IMG/VR virus record: IMGVR_UViG_3300046170_000371
Coordinates: 1 to 64,000 of that record
Origin: a virus
Length of the DNA stretch: 64,000 nt
Reading direction: 5' to 3' (one strand)
The stretch's first letter is position 1. Each line of letters begins with the position of its first letter. Positions 1 through 7,342 of the stretch are shown in pieces. The translations under genes and the position numbers were made by a program. Below the pieces are notes generated by a model. It was not told the origin of the DNA. It searched no databases and saw only the letters and a list, made by a program, of their open reading frames with translations.

Positions 1-1
1 T

Positions 2-136
2 CTTAAGCAAGTAGAAGATGGCGAAGCTGAAAACGGTATGTACTGGCTCCGTGATGCCGGTAAGTTTCAAGCAATGTTGAATGTTTTCCAGACCATCTCT
101 ATGGGTCCTGACGACTTCATTACTTCTCCTGAGTAA
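2..136 (+). CDS. C-terminal end of a gene cut by the window start
   Basis: The frame is open from base 2 and closes at the TAA at 134-136, giving 44 residues that end in a short acidic tail (ITSPE). The visible part is polar with a few aromatic residues (MYWLRDAGKF). No family is recognised and the start lies outside the window. A hairpin terminator follows within 10 bases, so this closes a transcription unit ahead of the SSB-like gene. Confidence 0.6.
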   Translation, partial: LKQVEDGEAENGMYWLRDAGKFQAMLNVFQTISMGPDDFITSPE

Positions 137-145
137 CAGCCTTTA

Positions 146-173
146 GCACCCTAACGGGTGCTTTAGTTCTTTA
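146..173 (+). terminator. Hairpin with T-rich tail
   Basis: GCACCC-TAAC-GGGTGC is a 6-bp perfect stem with a TAAC loop, followed by a T-rich stretch. It is the first copy of a hairpin family with the same loop that recurs between genes in this genome. Confidence 0.65.
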
Positions 174-192
174 TGTTCATTATCTTTCATTC

Positions 193-618
193 ATGACTAC
201 CACCAAAACCTATGCTCAGTTCAACACTCTCACCATCGTGGGACGTGTATATCACAAAGAGGATTACACTTACCAAGGTAAGGAGCTGACTAAGCTTATC
301 CTCGCTACTGAGCTCAAGAATGACGGTGAGTCTTACCGTGTCGAGTTCACCATTGACGACCGTCAAATGGCTGAGTACTTCACCAAGGGACGTTATGTCA
401 CTGTGACTGGTCACCTCAACGGCGTCGAAGAAATCTTCTTTGACAAGAAGGTTGGTAAGACCCGTCGTCACACCATGCCACTCCTTAAACTCTCTAAGGT
501 TCAGGTTATGCCTGGTGGCTACGGCGCTGTAAAGAAGCAGGATTCTGCTCCTACTGATGACATCATCGACATGGCTCCTGAACTAGAAACTACTGTCACT
601 TCTGAAGCTGCGTTCTAA
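193..618 (+). CDS. Single-stranded DNA-binding protein (OB-fold)
   Basis: This 141-residue protein begins with an SSB-like strand (LTIVGRVYHKEDYTYQGKEL), continues with KLILATEL and ends in an acidic tail closing on Phe (SEAAF), the layout of bacterial and phage SSBs whose C-terminal tip contacts replication partners. It is expected to coat single-stranded DNA during phage replication. A second, larger OB-like protein lies at 20038-20694, so the phage may use two SSB types. The ATG at 193 follows an AT-rich leader. The family assignment rests on motif appearance only. Confidence 0.65.
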   Translation: MTTTKTYAQFNTLTIVGRVYHKEDYTYQGKELTKLILATELKNDGESYRVEFTIDDRQMAEYFTKGRYVTVTGHLNGVEEIFFDKKVGKTRRHTMPLLKLSKVQVMPGGYGAVKKQDSAPTDDIIDMAPELETTVTSEAAF

Positions 619-626
619 CGCACTAC

Positions 627-656
627 ACCATCACCCTAACGGGTGGTGGTTTTTTA
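627..656 (+). terminator. Strong rho-independent terminator
   Basis: A 10-bp stem (ACCATCACCC / GGGTGGTGGT, one G-T pair) with a TAAC loop is followed by six T residues. It ends the SSB-like transcript and sits against the end of the convergent minus-strand gene at 661-1401. Confidence 0.8.
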
Positions 657-660
657 CTTT

Positions 661-1401
661 TCAGTCGAAGCCTCGACCGATGTTCCATAGGTTAGGCATC
701 TCTGAATATGACACTGGACCTGCTTTACTAGCTGGACCAAACTTCTTCTTAAATGAATTAGTTAATGACTTAATTAAAGCGGTACCTTCTCTATCCCCCT
801 TCGCTCTATTGACATACTTATTCTCTGGAGCAATATTGAAATCTGCTGTACTTAACGTTGGATATGCATTGTGTGGGAATATATGACCACCATCTAACCC
901 CATTGTCAGCCTTGAGCCTGTCAAATGGTCGTATCCATTGTTTAACTTCATGCCATAACCCACTGCACGGTTTAACCGTTGCTCTTTTGGCATACCTGTC
1001 ATTGCATCTCCTCGCAGTCCTGGCTTTGCAAGCTCGCTAACTGCACCATCAGACAACATGTCTGTTAATGCCATTCTTGTCTGTCTATCCCCTCTTGATT
1101 CAGCAATTGGACCTTGCTCACCTTCACCCATACCTGGACGTTGGTTAACAATCGGTCCATTCATTTCTGAATCAATTGCCATAAGCAAAGCATTCAGGTT
1201 GTCACGCTTGTTACTGTTACCACGTTCTGTACGTTGTTTAACAGCAAGCTTGCCACCCCTTACTTCACTAATGTCGTAGTGGTCCCCTATTGCTTCTTGA
1301 ACTAGAGATGTTTTCTCTAACTCATCTAATAGTTTTTCTGAGATAATTCCACTTGCTACTAATGCAGCTTTGGTCTTATCCTCATCAAGAGAATAGCCCA
1401 C
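661..1401 (-). CDS. Possible HNH/beta-beta-alpha-metal nuclease-like protein, conserved phage hypothetical
   Basis: A 246-residue protein with a GTG start, alone on the minus strand among plus-strand genes. Residues about 165-205 carry DGGHIFPH, then FNIAPEN and NRAKGDREG. That spacing of His, Asn and Asn resembles a beta-beta-alpha-metal nuclease finger, but no Cys pairs or full HNH consensus are present. The N-terminal part is charged and the C-terminus is Phe/Trp rich. The inverted orientation and flanking terminator suggest a late-acquired cargo gene. Nuclease function is an inference. Confidence 0.5.
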   Translation of the reverse strand: MGYSLDEDKTKAALVASGIISEKLLDELEKTSLVQEAIGDHYDISEVRGGKLAVKQRTERGNSNKRDNLNALLMAIDSEMNGPIVNQRPGMGEGEQGPIAESRGDRQTRMALTDMLSDGAVSELAKPGLRGDAMTGMPKEQRLNRAVGYGMKLNNGYDHLTGSRLTMGLDGGHIFPHNAYPTLSTADFNIAPENKYVNRAKGDREGTALIKSLTNSFKKKFGPASKAGPVSYSEMPNLWNIGRGFD

Positions 1402-1469
1402 TCGTATCTATAACTATGCTTCTTAGGCATTAGTTATTATCATTATCTTTCCTATGTTAACTACTATTT

Positions 1470-1997
1470 ATGATTAAACGAATTGGAAGTGACCTCTTCC
1501 GTGGTGTGCAAATCACACCCCCCGATGACTCAATTGTCGTTCAAGTCTTTGACGTTGATGACACTTTGACTCGCAAACCTGACGGGTTTGACAACACTGG
1601 TATGACTAAAGACCAGTTCTTTGATGCCGCTCGTGACTTTCCACCTGAGCAAGCAATCGTTGACCTAGCTCAAATGTTTCACCGTATGGGTGACGCAATC
1701 GCTATTGCTACTGCTCGTCCTATCGAGCGATTAGAAGAAACTATCGCTTGGCTTGACAAATATAATGTGCCTTATGACACAGTTATGCTCAGCCTTGGTA
1801 ATGAGCCATCTAGCATATGTAAGCAGGCTATGTTACAGCGACTGCAAACTATTTACAATCAAGTAGGGACCTTATTCGATGACTCCATCTATAACATCCA
1901 AGGTGCCCAACTTCAGGGTATATCTACAGTACACGTTAGAACTAATGATGAATACTGGGATGCACATCCTGAACAAGTATATGCCTATGGACTATGA
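1470..1997 (+). CDS. HAD-superfamily phosphatase (polynucleotide 3'-phosphatase-like)
   Basis: This 175-residue protein has the HAD nucleophile motif FDVDDTLTRKP near residue 28 (DxDxT), motif II in IAIATARP near residue 77, and an acidic motif LFDDSIYN near residue 136. It is a complete HAD core without an extra kinase domain. By analogy with phage T4 Pnkp-like phosphatases it could act on 3'-phosphate nucleic-acid ends or on nucleotides, but the substrate cannot be read from sequence. It overlaps the next small ORF by four bases (ATGA). Confidence 0.7.
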   Translation: MIKRIGSDLFRGVQITPPDDSIVVQVFDVDDTLTRKPDGFDNTGMTKDQFFDAARDFPPEQAIVDLAQMFHRMGDAIAIATARPIERLEETIAWLDKYNVPYDTVMLSLGNEPSSICKQAMLQRLQTIYNQVGTLFDDSIYNIQGAQLQGISTVHVRTNDEYWDAHPEQVYAYGL

Positions 1998-2140
1998 ACA
2001 AACATCAAAAGAAACTAGTAAAACTCTTTGAGCAAGCAGACGCTTGTACCTCACGTAAGGATTCCAAGAAACTTATACTCAAAGCAGAGAAGTTGCGAGC
2101 TAAATTATTAGCAAAGCAGCTATTATCTGATGCCTCCTAA
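1994..2140 (+). CDS. Small basic hypothetical protein (48 aa)
   Basis: The ATG overlaps the stop of the HAD gene (ATGA), so translation is probably coupled. The product is Lys-rich and helical in character (KKLVKLF, KLILKAEKLRAKLL). No family is recognised. Confidence 0.55.
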   Translation: MNKHQKKLVKLFEQADACTSRKDSKKLILKAEKLRAKLLAKQLLSDAS

Positions 2141-2213
2141 GACAATCCTCTTTGGCTTATCCATGTTCGCACTTGGCGAAATCATGGGAATACTCATACC
2201 TACTATTCACTAA
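2130..2213 (+). CDS. Tiny hydrophobic membrane peptide (27 aa)
   Basis: Encodes MPPKTILFGLSMFALGEIMG and a few more residues: one possible transmembrane helix and little else. It overlaps the previous ORF by 11 bases and its TAA directly abuts the next ATG, which supports translation. Function is unknown. Confidence 0.45.
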   Translation: MPPKTILFGLSMFALGEIMGILIPTIH

Positions 2214-2693
2214 ATGTTTAAAACTATAATTGCCACATTGGCTGGACTAGCACTTGCTGTTCCGGCTTCAGCTTCTTCATGGGCTGATGTCAACGAACTA
2301 CAAGAGTTGGTAACAGGCACTGGCACTAAGATACAAAAGCTTGACTGTCCTGAAGGGCAGATGGGCTTTTATCAATTTGACAAAGATAGGAATATTGACC
2401 GACTTGTTTACTGTAAAAACAACGTTGATATGACTGACTCTGACGCTGTATGGGAAGTACTAGTACACGAAGCAACTCATGTCATGCAAGCCTGCTATGG
2501 CGGACCTGTCATGAAAGATTCCTACGTACCCCGTGTGCTCCGTGAACTGCAGGAAACTGCTCCTCACTACTATGCAACCCTTCAGAAATACAGAGGCGAC
2601 CACAAGCGCGTAGAGATTGAAGCCTTCTGGATGGAGCTACGTACTCCTCAAGTAGCCGCTGATTGGATGCTCACTTACTGTTACACCGAATAA
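2214..2693 (+). CDS. Secreted zincin-like protein with an HEATH motif
   Basis: This 159-residue protein has an N-terminal signal peptide (MFKTIIATLAGLALAVPASA, cleavage after about residue 20) and a zinc-metallopeptidase signature, VLVHEATHVMQAC (HExxH), near residue 83. Cys residues at several positions suggest disulfides in the periplasm. A later Glu-rich stretch (KRVEIEAFWMEL) could supply the third zinc ligand, as in gluzincins. It may act on envelope or secreted proteins during infection. Proteolytic activity is inferred from the motif. Confidence 0.65.
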   Translation: MFKTIIATLAGLALAVPASASSWADVNELQELVTGTGTKIQKLDCPEGQMGFYQFDKDRNIDRLVYCKNNVDMTDSDAVWEVLVHEATHVMQACYGGPVMKDSYVPRVLRELQETAPHYYATLQKYRGDHKRVEIEAFWMELRTPQVAADWMLTYCYTE

Positions 2694-2860
2694 TGAAAAG
2701 ACCTACATGGGAAGTACTTATTGTCCCGGCTACTGGCTGTGGACAAAGCTTTTGGGAGACAATCGAAGCCCAAAATGGTGTTCAAGCTAAACAAATTATG
2801 AAATCACGTTTTCCTTCTAACTGGACGATAGGTAATAACCCTAGACGTCTTGACGACTGA
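2693..2860 (+). CDS. Small hypothetical protein (55 aa)
   Basis: Starts in a TAATG overlap with the zincin-like gene. The middle reads FWETIEAQNGVQAKQIMKSR with a basic C-terminal half, the layout of a small nucleic-acid or protein adaptor. No family is named with confidence. It is followed directly by a GCGCCC hairpin. Confidence 0.55.
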   Translation: MKRPTWEVLIVPATGCGQSFWETIEAQNGVQAKQIMKSRFPSNWTIGNNPRRLDD

Positions 2861-2865
2861 CTACT

Positions 2866-2892
2866 GCGCCCTATTGGGCGCTTTGTCGTTTG
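2866..2892 (+). terminator. GCGCCC-TATT-GGGCGC intergenic hairpin
   Basis: A 6-bp GC stem with a TATT loop and the tail CTTTGTCGTTT. It is a family member of the TAAC-loop hairpins. After it comes GTGTCCTTTGTATATATTGA directly before the next ATG, matching the sequence after the hairpin at 4699. Confidence 0.6.
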
Positions 2893-2912
2893 GTGTCCTT
2901 TGTATATATTGA

Positions 2913-3293
2913 ATGCCACTAACGACTGCAGGAACTGAAGTAGAGAATTTCATTGAGTATCAATTAGAACAAGAAGGCTATAACGTCGAAACACAAGTTG
3001 CTGCTGCTGGCATCAACGTTGACTGGAGCCGTATCGATATTGTTCTACCTGACCGTAATGAAGCTATATCTCTCAAATATCAGGACGTAGCTGGTACTGC
3101 TGAAGAGAAGATTCTCTATGAAGCAGAATCACTATCCCTAATGTGTCATGCACATGACTATGCACGAGGCACCATCGTTTTAACTGGTGGTGGTTGGTCT
3201 CCTGTTAAGTATCTATGGTTCTTAACTGAGTACAACCCTCCCTCAAATGTCCGTGTTATCTCTTATGATGACTTTGTACTTGAGTATATTTAA
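2913..3293 (+). CDS. PD-(D/E)XK-like nuclease domain protein
   Basis: A 126-residue protein. The segment RIDIVLPDRNEAISLKYQ (about residues 46-63) has an acidic residue followed by a second acidic position and Lys, as in the D...(D/E)xK core of restriction-endonuclease-like folds. An upstream helix (GTEVENFIEYQLEQEGYNV) carries the Glu usually found in helix 1. Short nucleases of this fold are common in cyanophages and could degrade host DNA or resolve replication intermediates. It is three bases from the methylase gene downstream, so the two could form a nuclease-methylase pair, which is speculative. Confidence 0.5.
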   Translation: MPLTTAGTEVENFIEYQLEQEGYNVETQVAAAGINVDWSRIDIVLPDRNEAISLKYQDVAGTAEEKILYEAESLSLMCHAHDYARGTIVLTGGGWSPVKYLWFLTEYNPPSNVRVISYDDFVLEYI

Positions 3294-3295
3294 TA

Positions 3296-3811
3296 ATGCC
3301 AGCTGCCTCATTGGCGGCTTTAACTGCATCAACTGGTAATCGTAAAGATACGTGGAATTCACCCGCTGAAATTGTAGATAAAGTCGTTCAATTCTTTGAC
3401 GGTCCTGTTGAATTAGATCCTTGTTCCAACGACCGTGACAACCCTAATGTCCCTTGCCTGCGTTGCTTTACTGAAGAAGACGATGGTTTAGCTCACCAAT
3501 GGAATGCTAACTCCGTCTTCGTTAATCATCCGTATAGCGATAGCAAGCACTGGATTCCTTATGCCCGACGTCAGTTTGACGAAGGCAACGTACAGGAGAT
3601 GATTCTCCTCATTAAATTAGACATCAGTACCAAGTGGTTCCGCTCTATTGCGGACAGACCATGGATTGCTATAAGTAAACGTCTCCGGTTTGGCGACAGT
3701 AAAGGAGCAGCACCTTTCCAATCAGCTCTCATTTACCTCGGTAATAACCCTGGACGCTTCCATGCAATCTTTGGTGACCTTGGACCTATGTACATCTCTA
3801 TTGCGCCCTAA
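3296..3811 (+). CDS. Phage DNA N6-adenine methyltransferase (Dam-like)
   Basis: A 171-residue protein matching the phage N-6-adenine-methyltransferase layout: WNSPAEIVDKVVQFFDG at the start, ELDPCSNDRDN, EEDDGLAHQWNANSVFVNHPY (the DPPY-type catalytic position reads NHPY), then ILLIKLDISTKWFRS and RLRFGDSKGAAPF. It would methylate adenine in phage DNA, perhaps as protection from restriction. The TAA stop lies inside the loop of the following hairpin. A second, more divergent member is at 27053-27723. Confidence 0.75.
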   Translation: MPAASLAALTASTGNRKDTWNSPAEIVDKVVQFFDGPVELDPCSNDRDNPNVPCLRCFTEEDDGLAHQWNANSVFVNHPYSDSKHWIPYARRQFDEGNVQEMILLIKLDISTKWFRSIADRPWIAISKRLRFGDSKGAAPFQSALIYLGNNPGRFHAIFGDLGPMYISIAP

Positions 3812-3822
3812 CGGGCGCTTTA
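3803..3822 (+). terminator. GCGCCC-TAAC-GGGCGC hairpin overlapping a stop codon
   Basis: The 16-base hairpin starts inside the methylase gene, and the TAAC loop supplies its TAA stop. A short TTTATT tail follows, and the sequence TATGTCCATCGGTACATTCAT leads directly into the next start. Confidence 0.6.
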
Positions 3823-3849
3823 TTGCTGTATGTCCATCGGTACATTCAT

Positions 3850-4692
3850 ATGATTGTCTCCTCCCCCCTCGCCACTATTGATATTGAAAATGACGAAGAC
3901 TATATTGGCTGTGACTACTACGGACGTGTAAGTTATGCCAGCTTAGTAATCGCTCATACCTCTCAAGTAACATCTACCAATAGTCGCACTACCTATAACC
4001 CTGGCACACTCGTAATTGTTGCTGCTCAAGGTGATGACCGTAATATCTATGCATTCCTTGCTACAGCTATTGAGGTTCTCTCCGATAAGACTGCAATCCA
4101 TTACTGGCCAACCGAACGTCCTAACCCTGTTAATAAGCTGAAGGTGCTCACACCCATCATGCTTTTACCTGACACATGCTATTCAAGCATGACTCAGGGT
4201 GGACTACGCCTTATTGAACGTGCAGTTTGTGCTCGATACTTACGTGATGAAGCACAGATTGTTACTCCCCTCCCTAAACCAGAAGTAGAACCACAGCCTG
4301 ACACTGTTGTTCGCCTAATCAAAGAAACGACTGGCAAGATTGGATATGTCTACATCCTACGCAACCGCTTAGGTGAAGGCTACAAGATTGGTATTACTGC
4401 CAACATTCATCAACGCTTTAAAGCTCTTGAGGTTGGTACCAAAGCTGATTGTATTGGCTATTGGTCTTCTGAAAACTATAAGAACCTAGAATCTTTTCTC
4501 CACGGACTATTCACACCTGCTCGCGTACCGCAGTCTGAGTGGTTCATGCTCTCACCACATCAACTGGAATTCTCAATTGCGTGGCTTGATGAGAATAGTA
4601 CACCTATTGATATTGACTATCCCGTCACTGTTGACAAAGGCAACTGGTTCAAGCGTTTAATTCAACGAGTAATCTCTTTCATTAAAGACTGA
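3850..4692 (+). CDS. T5orf172/GIY-YIG-type domain protein with long N-terminal region
   Basis: A 280-residue protein from the ATG at 3850. The N-terminal 150 residues are unrecognised. The C-terminal part, about residues 165-250, is a T5orf172-type domain: GYVYILRNRLGEGYKIGIT, then ARVPQSEWF and a His-containing helix. The same domain makes up the separate protein at 8707-9090. These domains belong to the GIY-YIG nuclease clan, where Tyr-Val-Tyr and Tyr-Lys-Ile-Gly form the core. Endonuclease activity is plausible, and many relatives are selfish or regulatory, but nothing here shows the target. Confidence 0.6.
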   Translation: MIVSSPLATIDIENDEDYIGCDYYGRVSYASLVIAHTSQVTSTNSRTTYNPGTLVIVAAQGDDRNIYAFLATAIEVLSDKTAIHYWPTERPNPVNKLKVLTPIMLLPDTCYSSMTQGGLRLIERAVCARYLRDEAQIVTPLPKPEVEPQPDTVVRLIKETTGKIGYVYILRNRLGEGYKIGITANIHQRFKALEVGTKADCIGYWSSENYKNLESFLHGLFTPARVPQSEWFMLSPHQLEFSIAWLDENSTPIDIDYPVTVDKGNWFKRLIQRVISFIKD

Positions 4693-4698
4693 CAACAT

Positions 4699-4722
4699 GC
4701 GCCCTAACGGGCGCTTTGTCCC
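4699..4722 (+). terminator. GCGCCC-TAAC-GGGCGC hairpin
   Basis: Perfect 6-bp stem with a TAAC loop and the tail CTTTGTCCCTTTG, followed by GTGTCCTTTATTGGTACACA and the next ATG. The same hairpin-plus-TGTCC arrangement occurs at 2866 and, in looser form, at 3803 and 7863. Confidence 0.65.
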
Positions 4723-4745
4723 TTTGTGTCCTTTATTGGTACACA

Positions 4746-4982
4746 ATGTCCGAATTCAACTTCGAGATGGTGTCTTTTCCAAGATGCCAAATCGACCAAA
4801 TTCTCATTCAAATGCAACGTGCTGAGACTTTCTGTCGTAAAGCACGCTCTGCCTCCCGTCATCCTGACATGGAGGAGCTTATGGCTGAGCCTACTGAGTT
4901 TTACTCAGGTGCATCTGGATACGCTGGTGCCACCATGCGTGATGTAATCCAGCAGCTTGAATCTCATTTACCGCTGCAATAA
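4746..4982 (+). CDS. Hypothetical protein (78 aa)
   Basis: Starts at the ATG 30 bases after the hairpin and ends before a strong terminator, so it is a single-gene unit. The protein is helical with an acidic middle (DMEELMAEPTEF) and a Gly-rich turn (SGASGYAGATM). No family is recognised. Confidence 0.6.
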   Translation: MSEFNFEMVSFPRCQIDQILIQMQRAETFCRKARSASRHPDMEELMAEPTEFYSGASGYAGATMRDVIQQLESHLPLQ

Positions 4983-4987
4983 CTCTC

Positions 4988-5017
4988 AGGCGTCTATCAT
5001 CGTAGGCGCCTTTTTTC
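4988..5017 (+). terminator. Rho-independent terminator upstream of the pilin gene
   Basis: A stem of AGGCG pairing with CGCCT, with partial inner pairing, is followed by six T residues. It isolates the pilin pair from upstream transcription, implying that the pilin gene has its own promoter in the AT-rich 5018-5055 stretch. Confidence 0.7.
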
Positions 5018-5055
5018 ACGCTTAAATATAACTAACCAAACAAGAAAACTATAAA

Positions 5056-5454
5056 ATGACTAACGCATTTCTCCAGTCCGTCCTCGCTAAGAAAGCCAAC
5101 TCTAAGAAACAAAACGGCTTCACCCTTATCGAGCTGATGGTTGTCGTCGCAATCGTCGGCATCCTATCTGCTGTCGGACTACCTGAACTGACTAAAGCTC
5201 AAGACAAAGCTAAAGATAACGTTGCTGTAGCTACTCTCACCAACGCTGCTAAAGAATGTGCTCTGTCACTCATCCTCAATGGTGATGACACTGACTACAT
5301 CACTGATGAGACTGCTGGCACTGGCTGGGCAGCACAAGGTGTAACTGGCAGCTGTGATGCAGACGAAGTCCTCACAGCTAAGTCTGAAACAGAGACTGAA
5401 TGGACCATCACCTTTGTTGGCTCCACTCCTGGTACTGCAACTGAGGTTGAGTGA
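5056..5454 (+). CDS. Type IV pilin (prepilin) PilA-like protein
   Basis: A 132-residue protein with a textbook class III prepilin signal: a basic leader (KKANSKKQNG) then the cleavage site G|FTLIELMVVVAIVGILSAVG, with Phe+1, Glu+5 and a long hydrophobic N-terminal helix. The mature part is short, with two Cys residues (KECALS and GSCDAD) positioned for the pilin D-loop disulfide. The host prepilin peptidase PilD would cleave and methylate it, and the host pilus machine could assemble it. It overlaps the next gene by one base (TGATG) and is preceded by a terminator and an AT-rich leader. A phage copy of a structural pilin is unusual and probably host-derived. Confidence 0.88.
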   Translation: MTNAFLQSVLAKKANSKKQNGFTLIELMVVVAIVGILSAVGLPELTKAQDKAKDNVAVATLTNAAKECALSLILNGDDTDYITDETAGTGWAAQGVTGSCDADEVLTAKSETETEWTITFVGSTPGTATEVE

Positions 5455-6018
5455 TGAACTTAGCATCTACCATCGTTAGTGTTGCAATCATGGGAGCTTC
5501 GGCTCCTTCTATGATGCAAATGTCTATTGCTCCATATGAAGCACAACTTAAAGCAAAGAACTTAGGCATTGCTGAAACAGCTGCTGTTGTCTTTGCCTCT
5601 ACTTACGAAGGTACCCTTGATATCCCTGTCGATACAGAGACTTGCACATCAGAAGCACGAGAAGGTACTGCTAATGCTTATAGCGTTACCTGTACTCACG
5701 GCACTGACAAGTATGTACAAAGTGTTACTCGTGCTTTCCGTCTTGCTGTACCTGACACTGACTTAGACAACGGTGATGGTGCATCAACATCACGTGAGTA
5801 CGCTTACGAAACTCCTACACGCTTCTCTGGACTCTCCTGTCCCTTACTACGATGAATGGGGTACTAATGGTTATAACGACCAGTACTACAGCGTTTTAAA
5901 TGGCGCTTGTATCCCTATTCCTGTATGGACTCAAACTGCTTATCAGTTTTCTAGTCCAGATGCATGGCTCTATGACGTTAATAACTACAACGGATGGGGT
6001 ATACATCCTGACTACTAA
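5454..6018 (+). CDS. Pilin-partner / minor-pilin-like secreted protein (frameshifted in this sequence)
   Basis: The start ATG overlaps the pilin stop. Residues 1-30 are a hydrophobic segment (LASTIVSVAIMGASAPSMMQ) followed by a helical AxxAxxAAV pattern (AKNLGIAETAAVVFAS), similar to the N-terminal helix of a pseudopilin without the GFTLIE signal. The middle has Cys-containing strands. After an indel near 5826-5835 the protein continues in the next frame to GWGIHPDY, giving about 187 residues. I recall a protein of this style next to pilin genes in marine picocyanobacteria, so the two genes were probably acquired as a pair. Role in pilus assembly is inferred. Confidence 0.65.
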
Positions 6019-6179
6019 TGAATATTATTCAAACATTAAGAGAAGCTTACGAGGATTGGCTATGGAAGTACGGTCCTGACCGTCGCGACCTTGCTAAAAC
6101 TCGTTTAGCTTTACATAAGCAAGCAATAGCTGATGGTCAACCTGGCCCTTACCTAGAGCCTGAAAATTATAACTTTTAA
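6018..6179 (+). CDS. Small hypothetical protein (53 aa)
   Basis: TAATG overlap with the pilin-partner gene. It is charged (EDWLWKYGPDRRDLAKTRLA) with a Pro-rich end (GPYLEPENYNF). The coupling suggests co-expression with the pilin pair, but no family is recognised. Confidence 0.5.
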   Translation: MNIIQTLREAYEDWLWKYGPDRRDLAKTRLALHKQAIADGQPGPYLEPENYNF

Positions 6180-6184
6180 ATAAT

Positions 6185-6349
6185 ATGTGCTCACTACTAA
6201 TGACTATGTTTATAGTAGGCGCAGTTGAAGTCACACCTGGTGTGATGGCTGTTGACCTACTTGACACTGACAAAGTTTCATTAAACAATGGCTCTGCTGT
6301 TGAAACTATTTATATGAAAACTGATGATTATCTCGACTGCTGGGGATGA
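6185..6349 (+). CDS. Small hypothetical protein with hydrophobic N-terminus (54 aa)
   Basis: Starts six bases after the previous stop. The first 20 residues (MCSLLMTMFIVGAVEVTPGV) are hydrophobic, with an early Cys, and the rest is acidic. It may be membrane-attached or secreted. Unrecognised. Confidence 0.45.
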   Translation: MCSLLMTMFIVGAVEVTPGVMAVDLLDTDKVSLNNGSAVETIYMKTDDYLDCWG

Positions 6350-6426
6350 CTTCCCCTTTAATGACCTCGATAGACTGAATGACGAGGAAGAAGCACTGCC
6401 TGATATCCCACCATTCCCTTCTATCC

Positions 6427-6621
6427 ATGGACAAGCAACACCTCCAAGAACAAATACTAGACGAAATAGACGACGTCGTATACAGGTATCACGTACTACC
6501 TCACTCTGGCTTACTGCCTGACTACTTCATTCACTATTGGGATTTAGCAGAGCTTGTCTCTGCTTACTTTGATGAACCCTTTTATAAGCCTCAAAGGTCT
6601 TCTGAAGACCAGGTAAAATAG
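6427..6621 (+). CDS. Hypothetical protein (64 aa)
   Basis: An acidic, Tyr-rich helical protein (EIDDVVYRYHVL, FIHYWDLAELVSAYF). The preceding stretch 6346-6426 is open in another frame with an acidic Pro-rich reading (LNDEEEALPDIPPFPS), so the gene may start earlier if an indel is present. Confidence 0.5.
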   Translation: MDKQHLQEQILDEIDDVVYRYHVLPHSGLLPDYFIHYWDLAELVSAYFDEPFYKPQRSSEDQVK

Positions 6622-6644
6622 AGTAATACTGAATCTCTATTACT

Positions 6645-6707
6645 ATGGGTAAGAAGAACAAAGGTAAATACAATAAGCTTGACTACCACGGTAAGCATAG
6701 AAGCTGA
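6645..6707 (+). CDS. Possible very small basic peptide (20 aa)
   Basis: Encodes a Lys-rich peptide (MGKKNKGKYNKLDYHGKHRS) between two better-supported genes. Only its codon fit and position support it. Confidence 0.3.
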   Translation: MGKKNKGKYNKLDYHGKHRS

Positions 6708-6715
6708 CCGAAAAG

Positions 6716-6968
6716 ATGGCTAAGCAGTACGGTATTGACGTTTCCTGAATACGGCAATACCGGCCGTCCTGGTGAAAACTACAATAACAAGAAAACTTAC
6801 GACGACCTTAAAAAAGATATCTCTAGTGCTGCTGCAAACGACTACGACGTACGCCGTTCACTAGAAGCAGCTTCATTGTCTGGCAATAAAAAAGCACAGA
6901 AGATTGGCAGCATTAGTAATGCTTCCGAAGCTTACGCTGCTACTCGCTTTATGGAGAAAAACCCATAA
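6716..6968 (+). CDS. Hypothetical protein, one frameshift (about 83 aa)
   Basis: Begins MAKQYGIDV and continues in the next frame as PEYGNTGRPGENYN after one extra T in the run at about 6740. The corrected protein is polar with an Ala/Ser helix (SLEAASLSGNKKAQKIGSI). It precedes a similarly polar protein. Unrecognised, possibly a small structural or DNA-associated protein. Confidence 0.5.
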
Positions 6969-6976
6969 GAAAGCGT

Positions 6977-7297
6977 ATGGCTAATGGCGGTGCTTACGAC
7001 GGTGCTAATGACCAAGGCGGTGTAACCAGCTACTGGGTCAATAAAGACCGCGACAAACTTAAAGATAGTATGTCTGCTCCTGAACAGCAGAAAGCTGCTT
7101 CAGGTAGCGATGAGCCTTACGAAGAAAGCTCTCAGCTTAGTGATGCTCGTAAAACTGTTGACGAGTTTGATAACAAAGACTATGACATCTATAAGTCTGG
7201 TGCTGGTGAAGCACAGCGCAAAGAAGCATCTCAGCAATTCTTAGGCAAATATAAACTTGACCTTAAACAGAAAGCTAATTTCAAGCCAACTATTTGA
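6977..7297 (+). CDS. Hypothetical polar protein (106 aa)
   Basis: Gly/Asn-rich N-terminus (MANGGAYDGANDQGGV), then a highly charged helical region (SQLSDARKTVDEFDNKDYD). It ends just before a strong terminator, so 6018-7297 may be one transcript with the pilin genes. No family is recognised. Confidence 0.6.
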   Translation: MANGGAYDGANDQGGVTSYWVNKDRDKLKDSMSAPEQQKAASGSDEPYEESSQLSDARKTVDEFDNKDYDIYKSGAGEAQRKEASQQFLGKYKLDLKQKANFKPTI

Positions 7298-7317
7298 TGA
7301 TTAGCGTAGCATGCAAA

Positions 7318-7342
7318 GCCCAGTCATGCACTGGGTTTTTTA
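7318..7342 (+). terminator. Strong rho-independent terminator
   Basis: CCCAGT-CATGC-ACTGGG, a perfect 6-bp stem followed by six T residues. It closes the transcript carrying 6977-7297. Confidence 0.85.
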
